Counted from the first letter of the stretch, positions 36,371 through 44,354 are shown. The stretch: 64,000 nucleotides of DNA from Gulosibacter chungangensis (GCF_008831155.1 NZ_WBKB01000001.1:310001-374000); one strand, 5' to 3'. The notes: generated from the letters alone by a model not told the origin. Numbers and translations: made by a program.

Positions 36371-36402
36371 AAACGTCCGGCGAAAGTCGATCGGATGGAT
36401 GC

Positions 36403-36891
36403 TCACCAGGCGCCGTCGGAGGGGCCGGGTTCGTAGTCGGCGGGTGGCTGCTGGATGGGGTCTCGGGTTTGTTCGCCGATGATGAGGTGCGTGCGGACCG
36501 AATGCACACCCGGCAGCCGCAGCACCCGTCGCAATACGAGATTGCTCAGCGCATCGTGGGTGGGGGCCGCGATCTCGACCACGTAGTCGATATCGCCGGC
36601 GATGGTTTGTACCCGCACCACGAAGGGGATCTCAAGCAGCGCATCCGCCAGACCCGCGCCCTCGGGGGTTGCGCCGGTATCTACAACGAGCAGGGCCCGC
36701 ACGGTGAGGCCAGCCTGCGCAGGATCCACCACTGCCGAAAAGCCGCTGATCACACCGCGTTCGAGGAGCCGGTTCACCCGTTCGTGCGCGGTCGAGCGCG
36801 ATACGTGGATTTCTTCCGCGAGCGCCCGGATCGATAGCCGTGCATCCCGCCGAAGTGCCCGCACAATCGCGAGGTCAATGTCATCCAGCAC
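36403..36891 (-). CDS. Lrp/AsnC-family transcriptional regulator
   Basis: A 162-residue Lrp-type regulator with an N-terminal HTH (DDIDLAIVRALRRDARLSIRAL, then VSRSTAHERVNRLLERGVI) and a RAM/ACT-like ligand domain (about residues 70-145). The frame is open to 36960, but the GTG at 36889-36891 follows a perfect AAAGGAGG at 5 nt and starts right where the family homology starts, so I place the start there. It lies upstream of the bkd operon in the same direction and probably controls it in response to branched-chain amino acids, as Lrp/BkdR does elsewhere. Confidence 0.87.
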   Translation of the reverse strand: MLDDIDLAIVRALRRDARLSIRALAEEIHVSRSTAHERVNRLLERGVISGFSAVVDPAQAGLTVRALLVVDTGATPEGAGLADALLEIPFVVRVQTIAGDIDYVVEIAAPTHDALSNLVLRRVLRLPGVHSVRTHLIIGEQTRDPIQQPPADYEPGPSDGAW

Positions 36892-36989
36892 GGCAGCCTC
36901 CTTTAGCTGTGTGATCTCAGCTCCCATTATGGGGTGTGCCGTGTCTGTTGACCTTGGCACTGCACCGTGGGGTCAAGCGAACAGCGCTG

Positions 36990-37265
36990 TCATCTCAGTG
37001 CCTGGCGCAGCCGAGCTTCCTGCACGAACCAGGTCGAGTGCTGTTCGCCGTCGATTACGACAACCGGGATGAGCTCGCCGTATTTTCGCTGCAGGTCCTT
37101 GTCTTCGAGGATGTTGTGGCGGCGCAGTTCGGCGCCCGCGCGGGAGGCTTCTGCCTCGACAACCGCGAGTGCGTCCTCGCAGAGGTGGCAGCCAGGTTTC
37201 TCGTAGAAGTCGATGACGTGCCCTGATGCATCCACCCGGCCGCGGCCAAAAAGTCGCCCGATCAC
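36990..37265 (-). CDS. Glutaredoxin-like (DUF836) protein
   Basis: A 91-residue thioredoxin-fold protein with the redox pair in VIDFYEKPGCHLCEDALAVV, the cis-Pro segment ELIPVVVIDGEQH, and a short C-terminal helix. The GTG start overlaps the stop of nhaA as GTGA (37262-37265), so it is translationally coupled to the antiporter. It is probably a small cytosolic dithiol oxidoreductase; the link with NhaA may only be positional. Confidence 0.82.
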   Translation of the reverse strand: MIGRLFGRGRVDASGHVIDFYEKPGCHLCEDALAVVEAEASRAGAELRRHNILEDKDLQRKYGELIPVVVIDGEQHSTWFVQEARLRQALR

Positions 37266-38506
37266 GGCATGCGCACCTTTCCTTCGGGTAGCGCATCCGC
37301 GTGGTGGGCGCGCTCGCGCAGGCGCAGCATGAAGATCGCGGCAAAGGCCGCGGCAATCGATCCAAGGATGACGCCGAGATGTGCGTAGTCAAGCATCGCC
37401 TCATTACCGCGGAACGCAAGCTCACCAATCAGCAGTGACACCGTGAAGCCGATCCCGGCGAGTCCCCCGAGCGCTGCAATATCCCACAGCTTCAAAGCAC
37501 TGTCGAGGCGGAAGAGTTTGGAGCGGTGCAGCAGCGCCACGGTGAGGAAGATTCCGATCGGTTTGCCCACGAACAGCCCGAGGAAGGCGCCGAGGAACAC
37601 CGGGTTCGCGAGTGCTTCGAGGAAGGTGCCGTCGCCGGCGGCGAAGGGTACTCCCGCCGCGAAGAACGCGAAGACCGGCAGTGCGAGGCCCTGGGAGAGT
37701 GCGTTCCAGTCGTGTTCCATGTCTTCGGCGAGGGAGATCTTGTCGTCTCGAATTGGCCGAGCGGGGACAGCCAGCCCGAGCAACACTCCGGCGATCGTGG
37801 CGTGCACGCCCGAGCGCAGCATGAAGTACCAGGCGATCACCCCGAGCGGGATCAGCAGCCAGCGCGGGTTCCAGCCGCGGTTCACGCACAGGGCGTAGAG
37901 CGCGATCACCACGAGCGAGCCGACCAGCCACCACAGTGCGAGCGCATCCGTGTAGAAGATCGCAATCACAATGATGCCGAGCAGGTCATCCATCACCGCG
38001 AGGGTGAGGAGGAATGCGCGGAACGGAGACGGCAGGCCTTTGCCAAACACCGCGAGGAGGCCGAGAGCGAAGGCGATATCGGTGGCGACCGGGATCGCCC
38101 AACCTTCGAGCGCATCCACGCCGGAGGACGAAACTACGACCGTGTAGACGAGCGCCGGGACGGCCATGCCACCTACGGCCGCCGCGATCGGGAGCGAGGC
38201 CTTCCGCGGATCGCGCAGCTGACCGGTCACGAACTCGCGTTTGAGTTCGATGCCGACCACGAAGAAGAAGATCGCCAGGATGCCGTCGCTGGCCCAGTGA
38301 GCGACCGTCATGTGATGCATGCCCAGCGCGGGGATCGACAGGTCGAAGTCGCGGATGAAGTTGTAGAACGGCGCGAGCGGGGTATTCGCGAGGATCATCG
38401 CGATCACGGCAGCGGCGAGCAGCAGCGTGCCGCCGACCTTCCGGGAGTTGAGTCGTTCTTTGAGCGAGAACGTGTCATCTGGGCGGTGCTTCGGCAACAG
38501 TGCCAT
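37262..38506 (-). CDS. nhaA: Na+/H+ antiporter NhaA
   Basis: A 414-residue NhaA with about 12 helices. The ion-binding aspartate pair is in LAVMDDLLGIIVIAIFY; other family blocks are GILAIFFFVVGIELKREFV, DPRKASLPIAAAVGGM and VATDIAFALGLLAVFG. It exchanges two protons for one sodium at the cytoplasmic membrane. Ribosome site AGAGGAA is upstream of the ATG. A strongly structured stretch of about 90 nt precedes the start (see the 38507-38600 entry). Confidence 0.94.
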   Translation of the reverse strand: MALLPKHRPDDTFSLKERLNSRKVGGTLLLAAAVIAMILANTPLAPFYNFIRDFDLSIPALGMHHMTVAHWASDGILAIFFFVVGIELKREFVTGQLRDPRKASLPIAAAVGGMAVPALVYTVVVSSSGVDALEGWAIPVATDIAFALGLLAVFGKGLPSPFRAFLLTLAVMDDLLGIIVIAIFYTDALALWWLVGSLVVIALYALCVNRGWNPRWLLIPLGVIAWYFMLRSGVHATIAGVLLGLAVPARPIRDDKISLAEDMEHDWNALSQGLALPVFAFFAAGVPFAAGDGTFLEALANPVFLGAFLGLFVGKPIGIFLTVALLHRSKLFRLDSALKLWDIAALGGLAGIGFTVSLLIGELAFRGNEAMLDYAHLGVILGSIAAAFAAIFMLRLRERAHHADALPEGKVRMP

Positions 38507-38600
38507 AGGGATTCCTCTGCTATCGCGAGTGGTCAGAAATCAGGTTCGGCAAGCGAACCGCTGACCAGACTTCCCAGCACACCTCGTAGAAGTGTACGCC
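38507..38600 (-). promoter_or_regulatory. Structured 5' leader of nhaA (candidate regulatory RNA)
   Basis: On the minus strand, going towards nhaA: hairpin ACACTTC-TAC-GAGGTGT (38595-38579), then CTGGGAAGTC, then TGGTCAG/CTGACCA arms (38567-38561 and 38536-38530) enclosing a second perfect stem GGTTCG/CGAACC (38559-38554, 38548-38543), then the ribosome site. A TACACT hexamer at the first hairpin could instead be a -10 box. The nested stems look designed rather than random. No known riboswitch class is recognised with confidence. Confidence 0.5.
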
Positions 38601-38649
38601 GTTCCCGCCGCAACGTTGGGCCGACGTCAGGTTCTCGCTCGGAAACTGC

Positions 38650-38685
38650 AAAGCGGGCACGGTTCCGAAGAACGGTGCCCGCTTT
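38650..38685 (-). terminator. Terminator of the bS22-type small gene
   Basis: AAAGCGGGCACGGTTC pairs with GAACGGTGCCCGCTTT (one mismatch) around CGAA; it starts 13 bp beyond the stop of the 32-residue gene. Usable in both directions. Confidence 0.85.
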
Positions 38686-38698
38686 CAGAAGCAGTGAA

Positions 38699-38797
38699 CT
38701 ACTTCTTATTGCGACGCTGGTGGCGAGTCTTGCGAAGCAGCTTGCGGTGCTTCTTCTTCGACATACGCTTGCGGCGCTTCTTAACGACAGAACCCAT
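38699..38797 (-). CDS. AURKAIP1/COX24-domain (bS22-like) basic protein
   Basis: A 32-residue, extremely basic protein starting [19 protein letters not shown] and ending NKK. It is the small COX24-type ribosome-associated protein (called bS22 in mycobacteria) found across actinobacteria. GAGGAAAC lies at a good distance before the ATG (38795-38797), and a strong terminator follows. It is too short for most gene callers. Confidence 0.9.
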   Translation of the reverse strand: MGSVVKKRRKRMSKKKHRKLLRKTRHQRRNKK

Positions 38798-38960
38798 ATT
38801 GTTTCCTCAAATTGATTACAAGTTGCGAACGGGGAGCATTTCGGCCGTTCGGCCCCGACGAGCGTTAGCCCTCCCCGGAAAATGCGCTCGGGCCAGTCTA
38901 CACCCGCTTTGCCGCACAAGTCAGGTCGTCCGGCGCTTCACCGGCCAACCACATGCCTCG

Positions 38961-39164
38961 CTAAGCGGAGTGCTGCTCACCCTCGGTGGCGGCGCGGATC
39001 GCATCCTTGACCGCCGATTCCGGTACCCGATACGACCGCCCGAATTTCACTGCGGGAAGTTCCCCCGCGTGGACCATGCGATAAATCGTCATCTTCGAGA
39101 CGCGCATAAGCTCCGCGACTTCGGCAACCGTAAGGAAACGGACATCAGACAGGTCATTCGCCAT
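38961..39164 (-). CDS. Excisionase-type helix-turn-helix DNA-binding protein
   Basis: A 67-residue MerR-like/excisionase-fold protein: FLTVAEVAELMRVSKMTIYRMVHAGELPAVKFGRSYRVPESAVKD is nearly the whole domain (split here only by family convention). The ATG (39162-39164) has AGGAGA upstream; the frame runs to 39251 without support. Such genes are conserved chromosomal regulators in actinobacteria beside the bS22-type gene, and are not evidence of a mobile element. Two dyad sequences lie in the 212-bp gap to the divergent trkH. Confidence 0.82.
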   Translation of the reverse strand: MANDLSDVRFLTVAEVAELMRVSKMTIYRMVHAGELPAVKFGRSYRVPESAVKDAIRAATEGEQHSA

Positions 39165-39207
39165 GGTGTCTTGTCTCCTGTCGATCCGCGGCCGTAATGT
39201 AACTAAC

Positions 39208-39221
39208 GTCACTAGAGTGAC
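39208..39221. promoter_or_regulatory. Dyad operator candidate 1 (GTCACTAGAGTGAC)
   Basis: GTCACT and AGTGAC arms with an AG spacer. The core CACTAGAGTG recurs at 39249-39258, about 40 bp away, roughly four helical turns. It lies between the HTH gene and trkH. Confidence 0.55.
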
Positions 39222-39247
39222 ACGAGTTATCTGTGAGTACATCCTCA

Positions 39248-39259
39248 ACACTAGAGTGT
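39248..39259. promoter_or_regulatory. Dyad operator candidate 2 (ACACTAGAGTGT)
   Basis: ACACT and AGTGT arms with an AG spacer, sharing the CACTAGAGTG core with the first dyad at 39208-39221. Confidence 0.55.
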
Positions 39260-39376
39260 CGCTCCCAGATTTGCCAGGCCTGGCAGCTACACTGCCCCGC
39301 TCTACGCGAGTAGCATCGCTGGCGACCCTATCCCACTGCCACCCGCAACATAGCCCTTAGCCACCAGGAGCCAGCC

Positions 39377-40813
39377 ATGCCGTTTCAATACCGGCTTGAG
39401 CACGAAAAACGCTCACCGTGGCAACGCGTACGCGACCAGGCCTCCCACTTCTCGACGAAATCCCCGAGCCGCTTCGCGGTGGGCATCTTCACCGGGATCA
39501 TCGCGCTGTGGACCTTCCTCTTCATGCTCCCCGCAGCTTCGGCAGACGGGCAAGTTACGCCGTTCGCGGATGCGCTGTTCACCGCGGTCTCGACAATTTG
39601 CGTCACCGGCTTGGCGGTGGTCGATATGGCCACACACTGGTCGGTATTCGGCAATATTTTGGTCTTTGTCGGGATCCAGGTCGGCGCGCTCGGCGTACTG
39701 ACGCTCGCCTCCCTGCTCGGCCGCGTAGTCACCCGCCGATTGGGGCTGCGACAAAAACTCCTCGCCGCCTCCGATGGCAATCCCCTGCGCACCCACGCCG
39801 GCCCGGTCGCTGAATCCCAGGCGGTGAAGCTGGATGAGGTCGGCGGCATCCTCGCCACCGCAGCCATCTCGCTGGTGACGATTCAGACCGTCGTGGCCCT
39901 GTGCATCCTGCCGGTATTTCTGGCGACGCCCGGCTATGGCACGCTCTCGGCGTTTATCGATTCCTATTACTACGCGGCGAGTGCCTTCACGAATACTGGC
40001 TTCTCGCACCACCCCGATGGCATCGAGCCCTTCCAGAACAACATTTGGTTTCTTGGCTGCTTGTGCGGCGCGGTTTTTCTCGGCTCGCTCGGTTTTCCGG
40101 TGATTTTTGCGCTCGTGCGGCGGCTGCGCACGAAGCAGCGACTGCCGATTCACGCAAAGCTCACCCTCGTGACCACCGTGCTGCTGTTCTTTATCGGCTG
40201 GGTGGTGATCTATCTGCTCGAGTTCGACAACCCGAGCACACTCGCCGAAGAGGATGCGTGGTTCCGGCCAATTACCGCAGGGTTTATGTCAGCCATGACC
40301 AGGTCCGGAGGCTTCTCGACGATCGACATTGGTCATATGAACGACTCGAGCCTGCTGGTGATGGACATGCTGATGTTTGTCGGCGGGGGTTCGGCGTCAA
40401 CCGCGGGTGGCATCAAGGTGACCACGCTTGCGATCCTTTTTCTGGCGGCCGTGGCCGAGGCCAAGGGCGCGAGTGACATTCAGTCTTTCGGCAAGCGGAT
40501 TCCGGTGGACGTGCTGCGGCTGGCGATTGCCGTGGCGCTGTGGGGCGCGACGATTGTGGCGGTCGCTTCGATCTTGGTCATGCAGCTTTCGGGAGCGGAA
40601 TTCAAATACGCCCTCTTCGACACGATTTCAGCGTTTGCGACTTGCGGTCTGTCGACCGGGCTCACGCAAGAAATGCCCGATTCGGCGACGTATATTCTCA
40701 CCGCGACCATGTGGCTCGGCCGCGTGGGTACCGTGACCTTCGCCGCGGCGCTCGCCTCGAGACACAAGCGGCAGCTGTACACGCTGCCTGAGGAAAGGAT
40801 CATCGTTGGCTGA
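39377..40813 (+). CDS. trkH: TrkH/KtrB-family potassium uptake membrane subunit
   Basis: A 478-residue potassium-translocating subunit with pore-loop filters visible in STICVTGLAVVDMA, YYAASAFTNTGFSHHPDG, TRSGGFSTIDIG and FATCGLSTGLT. It has about eight transmembrane spans. The start has CAGGAGC upstream. The trkA gene starts inside its last 8 bp, so both form one unit. The upstream region holds two dyads. Confidence 0.93.
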   Translation: MPFQYRLEHEKRSPWQRVRDQASHFSTKSPSRFAVGIFTGIIALWTFLFMLPAASADGQVTPFADALFTAVSTICVTGLAVVDMATHWSVFGNILVFVGIQVGALGVLTLASLLGRVVTRRLGLRQKLLAASDGNPLRTHAGPVAESQAVKLDEVGGILATAAISLVTIQTVVALCILPVFLATPGYGTLSAFIDSYYYAASAFTNTGFSHHPDGIEPFQNNIWFLGCLCGAVFLGSLGFPVIFALVRRLRTKQRLPIHAKLTLVTTVLLFFIGWVVIYLLEFDNPSTLAEEDAWFRPITAGFMSAMTRSGGFSTIDIGHMNDSSLLVMDMLMFVGGGSASTAGGIKVTTLAILFLAAVAEAKGASDIQSFGKRIPVDVLRLAIAVALWGATIVAVASILVMQLSGAEFKYALFDTISAFATCGLSTGLTQEMPDSATYILTATMWLGRVGTVTFAAALASRHKRQLYTLPEERIIVG

Positions 40814-41474
40814 ACCAATTCCACCGAATGCCCCGGTGCTCGTGATCGGTTTGGGCCGCTTCGGCGCCGCGGTTGCGGGCCAGCTGGACCGGCTCGGTCG
40901 CGAGGTGCTCGCGATCGATGTGGATCCGACGCTCGTGCAGAAATGGTCGGATCGAGTCACCCACACCGCCCAGCTCGATGCTCGCAATATGGATGCGCTC
41001 ATGCAGATCGGCGCGAAGGAGTTCAAGATCGCAGTCGTCGCCGTGGGAACTTCCCTCGAAGCGAGCGTGCTCATTACCGCGAACCTGTCCGATCTTAAGG
41101 TGCCGCAGATTTGGGCGAAGGCGATGTCGAGTACCCACGGGCGCATCCTAAAACGCATCGGTGCGAATCACGTGATCTACCCCGAGGCCGAGGCAGGTGA
41201 GCGTGCCGCGCACCTGCTAAACGGACGACTCCTTGACTTCATCGCTTTTGACGATCAGTTCGTGCTCGCGAAGATGTATCCGCCGAAGCCGATTCGCGGG
41301 CTGACGCTGCGCGAGGCGGAGATTCGCAGCAAGTATCAGGTGAGCGTGATGGGTGTGAAGTCGCCCGGCAATGAGTTCCGAGAGGCCACGCCTGACATGC
41401 GCATCTCGAACCTCGACCTCATTATTGTGGCTGGCACCGGGGAACGGATCGAGCGGTTTAGCGCGCTGCGCTAG
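40806..41474 (+). CDS. trkA: TrkA/KtrA-family potassium uptake regulatory subunit
   Basis: A 222-residue cytosolic subunit: an RCK_N nucleotide-binding domain beginning VLVIGLGRFGAAVAGQLDRLG with the GxGxxG turn and DVD acidic end, and an RCK_C domain (about residues 140-222). It gates TrkH in response to nucleotides. It starts with TTG overlapping trkH by 8 bp, with AAAGGA upstream. Confidence 0.92.
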   Translation: MAEPIPPNAPVLVIGLGRFGAAVAGQLDRLGREVLAIDVDPTLVQKWSDRVTHTAQLDARNMDALMQIGAKEFKIAVVAVGTSLEASVLITANLSDLKVPQIWAKAMSSTHGRILKRIGANHVIYPEAEAGERAAHLLNGRLLDFIAFDDQFVLAKMYPPKPIRGLTLREAEIRSKYQVSVMGVKSPGNEFREATPDMRISNLDLIIVAGTGERIERFSALR

Positions 41475-41505
41475 CAGCGCTCACGCTTCTGTCGTTGGCT
41501 ACGCG

Positions 41506-41521
41506 TAGGCTCTTTGGCATG
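41506..41521 (+). promoter_or_regulatory. Leaderless promoter of luxS
   Basis: TAGGCT (41506-41511), 7-nt spacer, ATG at 41519. No ribosome site. It is placed just after the end of trkA. Confidence 0.5.
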
Positions 41522-41983
41522 CGCATGAATGTTGAATCCTTCAATCTCGATCACCGTGAGGTCGCGGCTCCCTACGTTCGGGTGGCCGACCGCAAGGAGC
41601 TCCCGGGTGGGGATGTGCTCATTAAGTACGACGTACGGTTCACCCAGCCGAATGAGGACCACCTCGAGATGCCGACGATCCACTCGATCGAACACACCAC
41701 GGCCGAGCTCATGAGAAACCACACCGATAAGCTCATCGATTTCTCGCCCATGGGCTGCCAGACGGGCTTCTACGCGATCACCCTTGGGGTCGAAGAGGAG
41801 GAGTTCTTCGACCTACTCGAGAAGACCTTCCACGACCTGCTTGAGGCGGAAGCGGTGCCGGCGGCGAATGAGGTGCAGTGCGGTTGGGCTGCCAGCCACG
41901 ACTTGGCCGGGGCGAAGGATGCGGTGGCCAAGTTCCTGATGTCCCGTGACGGTTGGTCGAACGTCATGAAGGCGGATGCATAG
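41519..41983 (+). CDS. luxS: S-ribosylhomocysteine lyase
   Basis: A 154-residue LuxS. The zinc and catalytic residues are visible in HSIEHTTAELMRNH (HxxEH) and in GCQTGFYAI; a later cysteine lies in VQCGWAASHDL. It splits S-ribosylhomocysteine into homocysteine and the AI-2 precursor. The ATG at 41519 is chosen over an upstream one at 41495 because of the -10 box. Its stop overlaps the start of the nucleosidase gene by one base. Confidence 0.95.
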   Translation: MRMNVESFNLDHREVAAPYVRVADRKELPGGDVLIKYDVRFTQPNEDHLEMPTIHSIEHTTAELMRNHTDKLIDFSPMGCQTGFYAITLGVEEEEFFDLLEKTFHDLLEAEAVPAANEVQCGWAASHDLAGAKDAVAKFLMSRDGWSNVMKADA

Positions 41984-42792
41984 TGGCCGGTGAGGCCGCG
42001 GGTTCTGATTCCACTTCTGCGCTGCCCGGTTCTGCGTTACCGAACTCTGTCGCCTCGACCGATGCAGACGCTCTCGTCGACGGCCTAGTGCTCATAATCT
42101 GTGCGATGGCCGAGGAAGCAGCTGCCTTTGGTGCGCTGCTGAGCGAGGTCAGCGAGGTTCCAGTGCCGCTGTCCTCCGCGAGCGCCAAGCGGGGCGTGCT
42201 CTCACTTGCCGATGGCCGCTCGGTCGAAGCCCTGCTTCTGACGAGCAATATTGGCCTTGTCGCCGCCGCGAGTGCCGCCACCTGGGCTATCGGCGAGTTT
42301 TCGCCATCGGTCGTAATCTCTGCCGGCACCGGCGGGGGTCTGCCGGCGGATATTTCGGTCGGCGATATTGCCGTGGCCGAATCCTGCACCTATGGCACGG
42401 CGGATGCGACCGAGTTCGGCTACGAGCGCGGTCAGGTGCCGCGTCAGCCGGTGCGGTTCGAGTCCTCGCCGCAGCTCGTTGAAGCTGCCCTGGCCGGCAT
42501 TCCAGGCGCATCCGCGGGAGCGCTGCGGGTAGGCCGCATCCTCTCGGGCGACACCTTTGTGACCGCCCGCAATGTTGCCGATATGCGCGAAGCCTTCCCG
42601 GATGCGGTGGCCACCGACATGGAATCCTGCGCCATCGCGCAGACCGCAGGGGCCTTTGGTGTGCCGTTTATCTCGGTGCGCGGCATCTCGGATCTCTGTG
42701 GCCCACAGGCCGGGCAGGACTTCCACATGGGTGTCGATGAGGCCGCAGCTCGCAGCCGCGACGCGGTGGTGGCGTTGCTCGCCGCGCTCTAG
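41983..42792 (+). CDS. mtnN: 5'-methylthioadenosine/S-adenosylhomocysteine nucleosidase
   Basis: A 269-residue Pfs/MTAN-type nucleosidase, which makes the LuxS substrate from SAH. Family blocks are VLIICAMAEEAAAFGALL, VVISAGTGGGLPADISVGDIAVAE, SGDTFVTA, ATDMESCAIAQTAGAFGVPF (catalytic Glu) and SVRGISDLCG. About 30 N-terminal residues precede the domain. The GTG start at 41983 shares a base with the luxS stop (TAGTG), so the two steps of the activated-methyl cycle are co-translated. Confidence 0.92.
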   Translation: MAGEAAGSDSTSALPGSALPNSVASTDADALVDGLVLIICAMAEEAAAFGALLSEVSEVPVPLSSASAKRGVLSLADGRSVEALLLTSNIGLVAAASAATWAIGEFSPSVVISAGTGGGLPADISVGDIAVAESCTYGTADATEFGYERGQVPRQPVRFESSPQLVEAALAGIPGASAGALRVGRILSGDTFVTARNVADMREAFPDAVATDMESCAIAQTAGAFGVPFISVRGISDLCGPQAGQDFHMGVDEAAARSRDAVVALLAAL

Positions 42793-42810
42793 TCAATTTG
42801 CGGCAAAGCT

Positions 42811-42868
42811 ATTGCCGGTATCGCTAACCATGGCCAATACTTCGGCAATGGTTAGCGATACCGGCAAT
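42811..42868 (+). terminator. Perfect 21-bp inverted repeat after luxS-mtnN
   Basis: Arms 42811-42831 and 42848-42868 are exactly complementary over 21 bp with a 16-nt loop, 19 bp beyond the nucleosidase stop. There is no T-run. It is probably a terminator or a mobile hairpin element. Confidence 0.75.
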
Positions 42869-42930
42869 GGGTGGACGGGGCTGCCCTAGTTCAGGGCAGC
42901 CCCGCCAGCTCAGCTCACGAACGCAACGCG

Positions 42931-42990
42931 GCTAACGCACGCAACGCAACGCAACGCAACACAACCCAACGTGCGCACGCACGCACGCAG
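42931..42990. repeat. CGCAA and GCAC simple repeats
   Basis: CGCAA is repeated in a run around 42941-42960, followed by CAACC variants and ACGC/CACG dinucleotide-like runs (42972-42990), just before the end of the convergent dehydrogenase gene. Low complexity, no ORF. Confidence 0.8.
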
Positions 42991-42995
42991 CGAAA

Positions 42996-44354
42996 CTACT
43001 TCGCGGCGAAGCGGAAGAGCTTCTTGTTCGCAAACTCGAGCATGCCTACGCGGCCAAGCTCGCGACCATAGCCCGACTTCTTGACGCCACCGAAGGGCAC
43101 ATCCGCGCCCTCGAGACCCGCGCCGCCGATGAAGACCATGCCGACGTCGAGCTGGTTACCGATCTGCTCGGCACGCTCGAGGTCATCGCAGATGACTACC
43201 GAACCGAGGCCGTAGGGCGAGGAGTTTGCGAGTTCGATCGCTTCCTCGTCGCTCGAAACACGGTAGAGCTGCGCGACCGGGCCGAAGAGCTCCTGGCTGT
43301 AGACGTCCATGGCCGGGGTGATGTTGGTGAGCACCGTCGGCGTGTAAACGTTGCCCTCGGGGTCGTTGTTCCCCACAGCAACTTCGGCGCCCTGCTTGAT
43401 GGCGTCCTCAACCTGGCTCACGAGGGTCTTCGTCGCGCCCGCCGAGGAGAGCGGACCGAAGTCGCCGTCCGAGTAGGACTGCCCGCCGATTGCGGCCTTG
43501 AACTTCTCCGAGAACTCGTCAAAGTACTTGTCGAGCACCACGATGCGCTTGGAGCCGTTGCAGGCCTGGCCGGTGTTTTCCATGCGACCGCCAACGGCGT
43601 GCTCGACCGCGTGGTCGAGGTCATCGGTGTCGAGTACGAGGAAGACGTCCGAGCCGCCGAGTTCGAGCACGCACTTCTTCAGTGCGCGACCGGCCTGCTC
43701 AGCAACGATCGCCCCGGCACGCTCCGAACCGGTCAGCGAGACGCCCTGCACGCGGTCGTCGGCAATGATGTCCGAGAGTTGCTCGTGCGTGGCAAAGACA
43801 TTGACATAGGCACCCTCGGGGAACCCAGCGTCGCGGAAGAGCTGCTCGAGCGCGAGTGCCGACTCGGGGCACTGCGCGGCGTGCTTCAGAATGATGGTGT
43901 TACCGAGGATGAGGTTCGGCACCGCAAAGCGGGCCACCTGGTAGTACGGGTAGTTCCACGGCATGATGCCGAGGATCACTCCGAGGCCCTGGTAGCGGAA
44001 GAAGGTCTTGAGCCCGTCTTCCACCTCGAGCGGCTCGTCCGCAAGCCACTGCTCGGCGTTCTTCGCGAAGGCCGCGGTGATGTCACCCGAGAACTCCGCC
44101 TCGCCAATCGACTGGTCGAGCGGCTTACCCATTTCGCGGTTAATGATCGCGCCAAGCTCATCCTTGCGTTCGTGGAAGAGCTCGGCGGCACGCTGTGCGA
44201 GAGCCGCGCGCTGCGCGACCGTGGTCTTGCGCGCCCAGTTCTGGTACGCATCCTGCGCCGAGGTGATTGCCTCCTGCACCTCGGCCGCGGTAGCGGTTGG
44301 GTACTCCTTGATCGTTTCGCCGGTGGCCGGGTTGATGACAGCAAACGTCGTCAT
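42996..44354 (-). CDS. Succinate-semialdehyde dehydrogenase-like aldehyde dehydrogenase
   Basis: A 452-residue NAD(P)-dependent aldehyde dehydrogenase. The catalytic Glu lies in VLELGGSDVFLVLD and the catalytic Cys in NTGQACNGSKRIVV; other blocks are MPWNYPYYQVARFAVPNLI and VPFGGVKKSGYGRELG. The GGSD variant and short length match the GabD/Sad (YneI) branch, acting on succinate semialdehyde or similar. The ATG (44352-44354) has AGGAGA upstream. No GABA aminotransferase lies nearby. Confidence 0.87.
   Translation of the reverse strand: MTTFAVINPATGETIKEYPTATAAEVQEAITSAQDAYQNWARKTTVAQRAALAQRAAELFHERKDELGAIINREMGKPLDQSIGEAEFSGDITAAFAKNAEQWLADEPLEVEDGLKTFFRYQGLGVILGIMPWNYPYYQVARFAVPNLILGNTIILKHAAQCPESALALEQLFRDAGFPEGAYVNVFATHEQLSDIIADDRVQGVSLTGSERAGAIVAEQAGRALKKCVLELGGSDVFLVLDTDDLDHAVEHAVGGRMENTGQACNGSKRIVVLDKYFDEFSEKFKAAIGGQSYSDGDFGPLSSAGATKTLVSQVEDAIKQGAEVAVGNNDPEGNVYTPTVLTNITPAMDVYSQELFGPVAQLYRVSSDEEAIELANSSPYGLGSVVICDDLERAEQIGNQLDVGMVFIGGAGLEGADVPFGGVKKSGYGRELGRVGMLEFANKKLFRFAAK

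Noticed and set aside
36892-36960. Longer N-terminus for the Lrp regulator
   Set aside because: The GTG at 36891 has a perfect AAAGGAGG and starts at the family homology; the extension contains that ribosome site.
37526-38815. Plus-strand ORF of 429 codons opposite nhaA and the bS22-type gene
   Set aside because: It is the antisense frame of nhaA, rich in His/Arg/Glu runs typical of high-GC shadow frames, and covers two well-supported minus-strand genes.
38533-38919. Minus-strand ORF of 128 codons overlapping the bS22-type gene
   Set aside because: It is a different frame of the region holding the 32-residue gene and the terminator; no family match and no ribosome site.
38961-39164. Excisionase-like gene as a sign of an integrated element
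   Set aside because: No integrase, attachment-site duplication or phage gene is nearby, and this HTH type is a normal chromosomal gene in actinobacteria.
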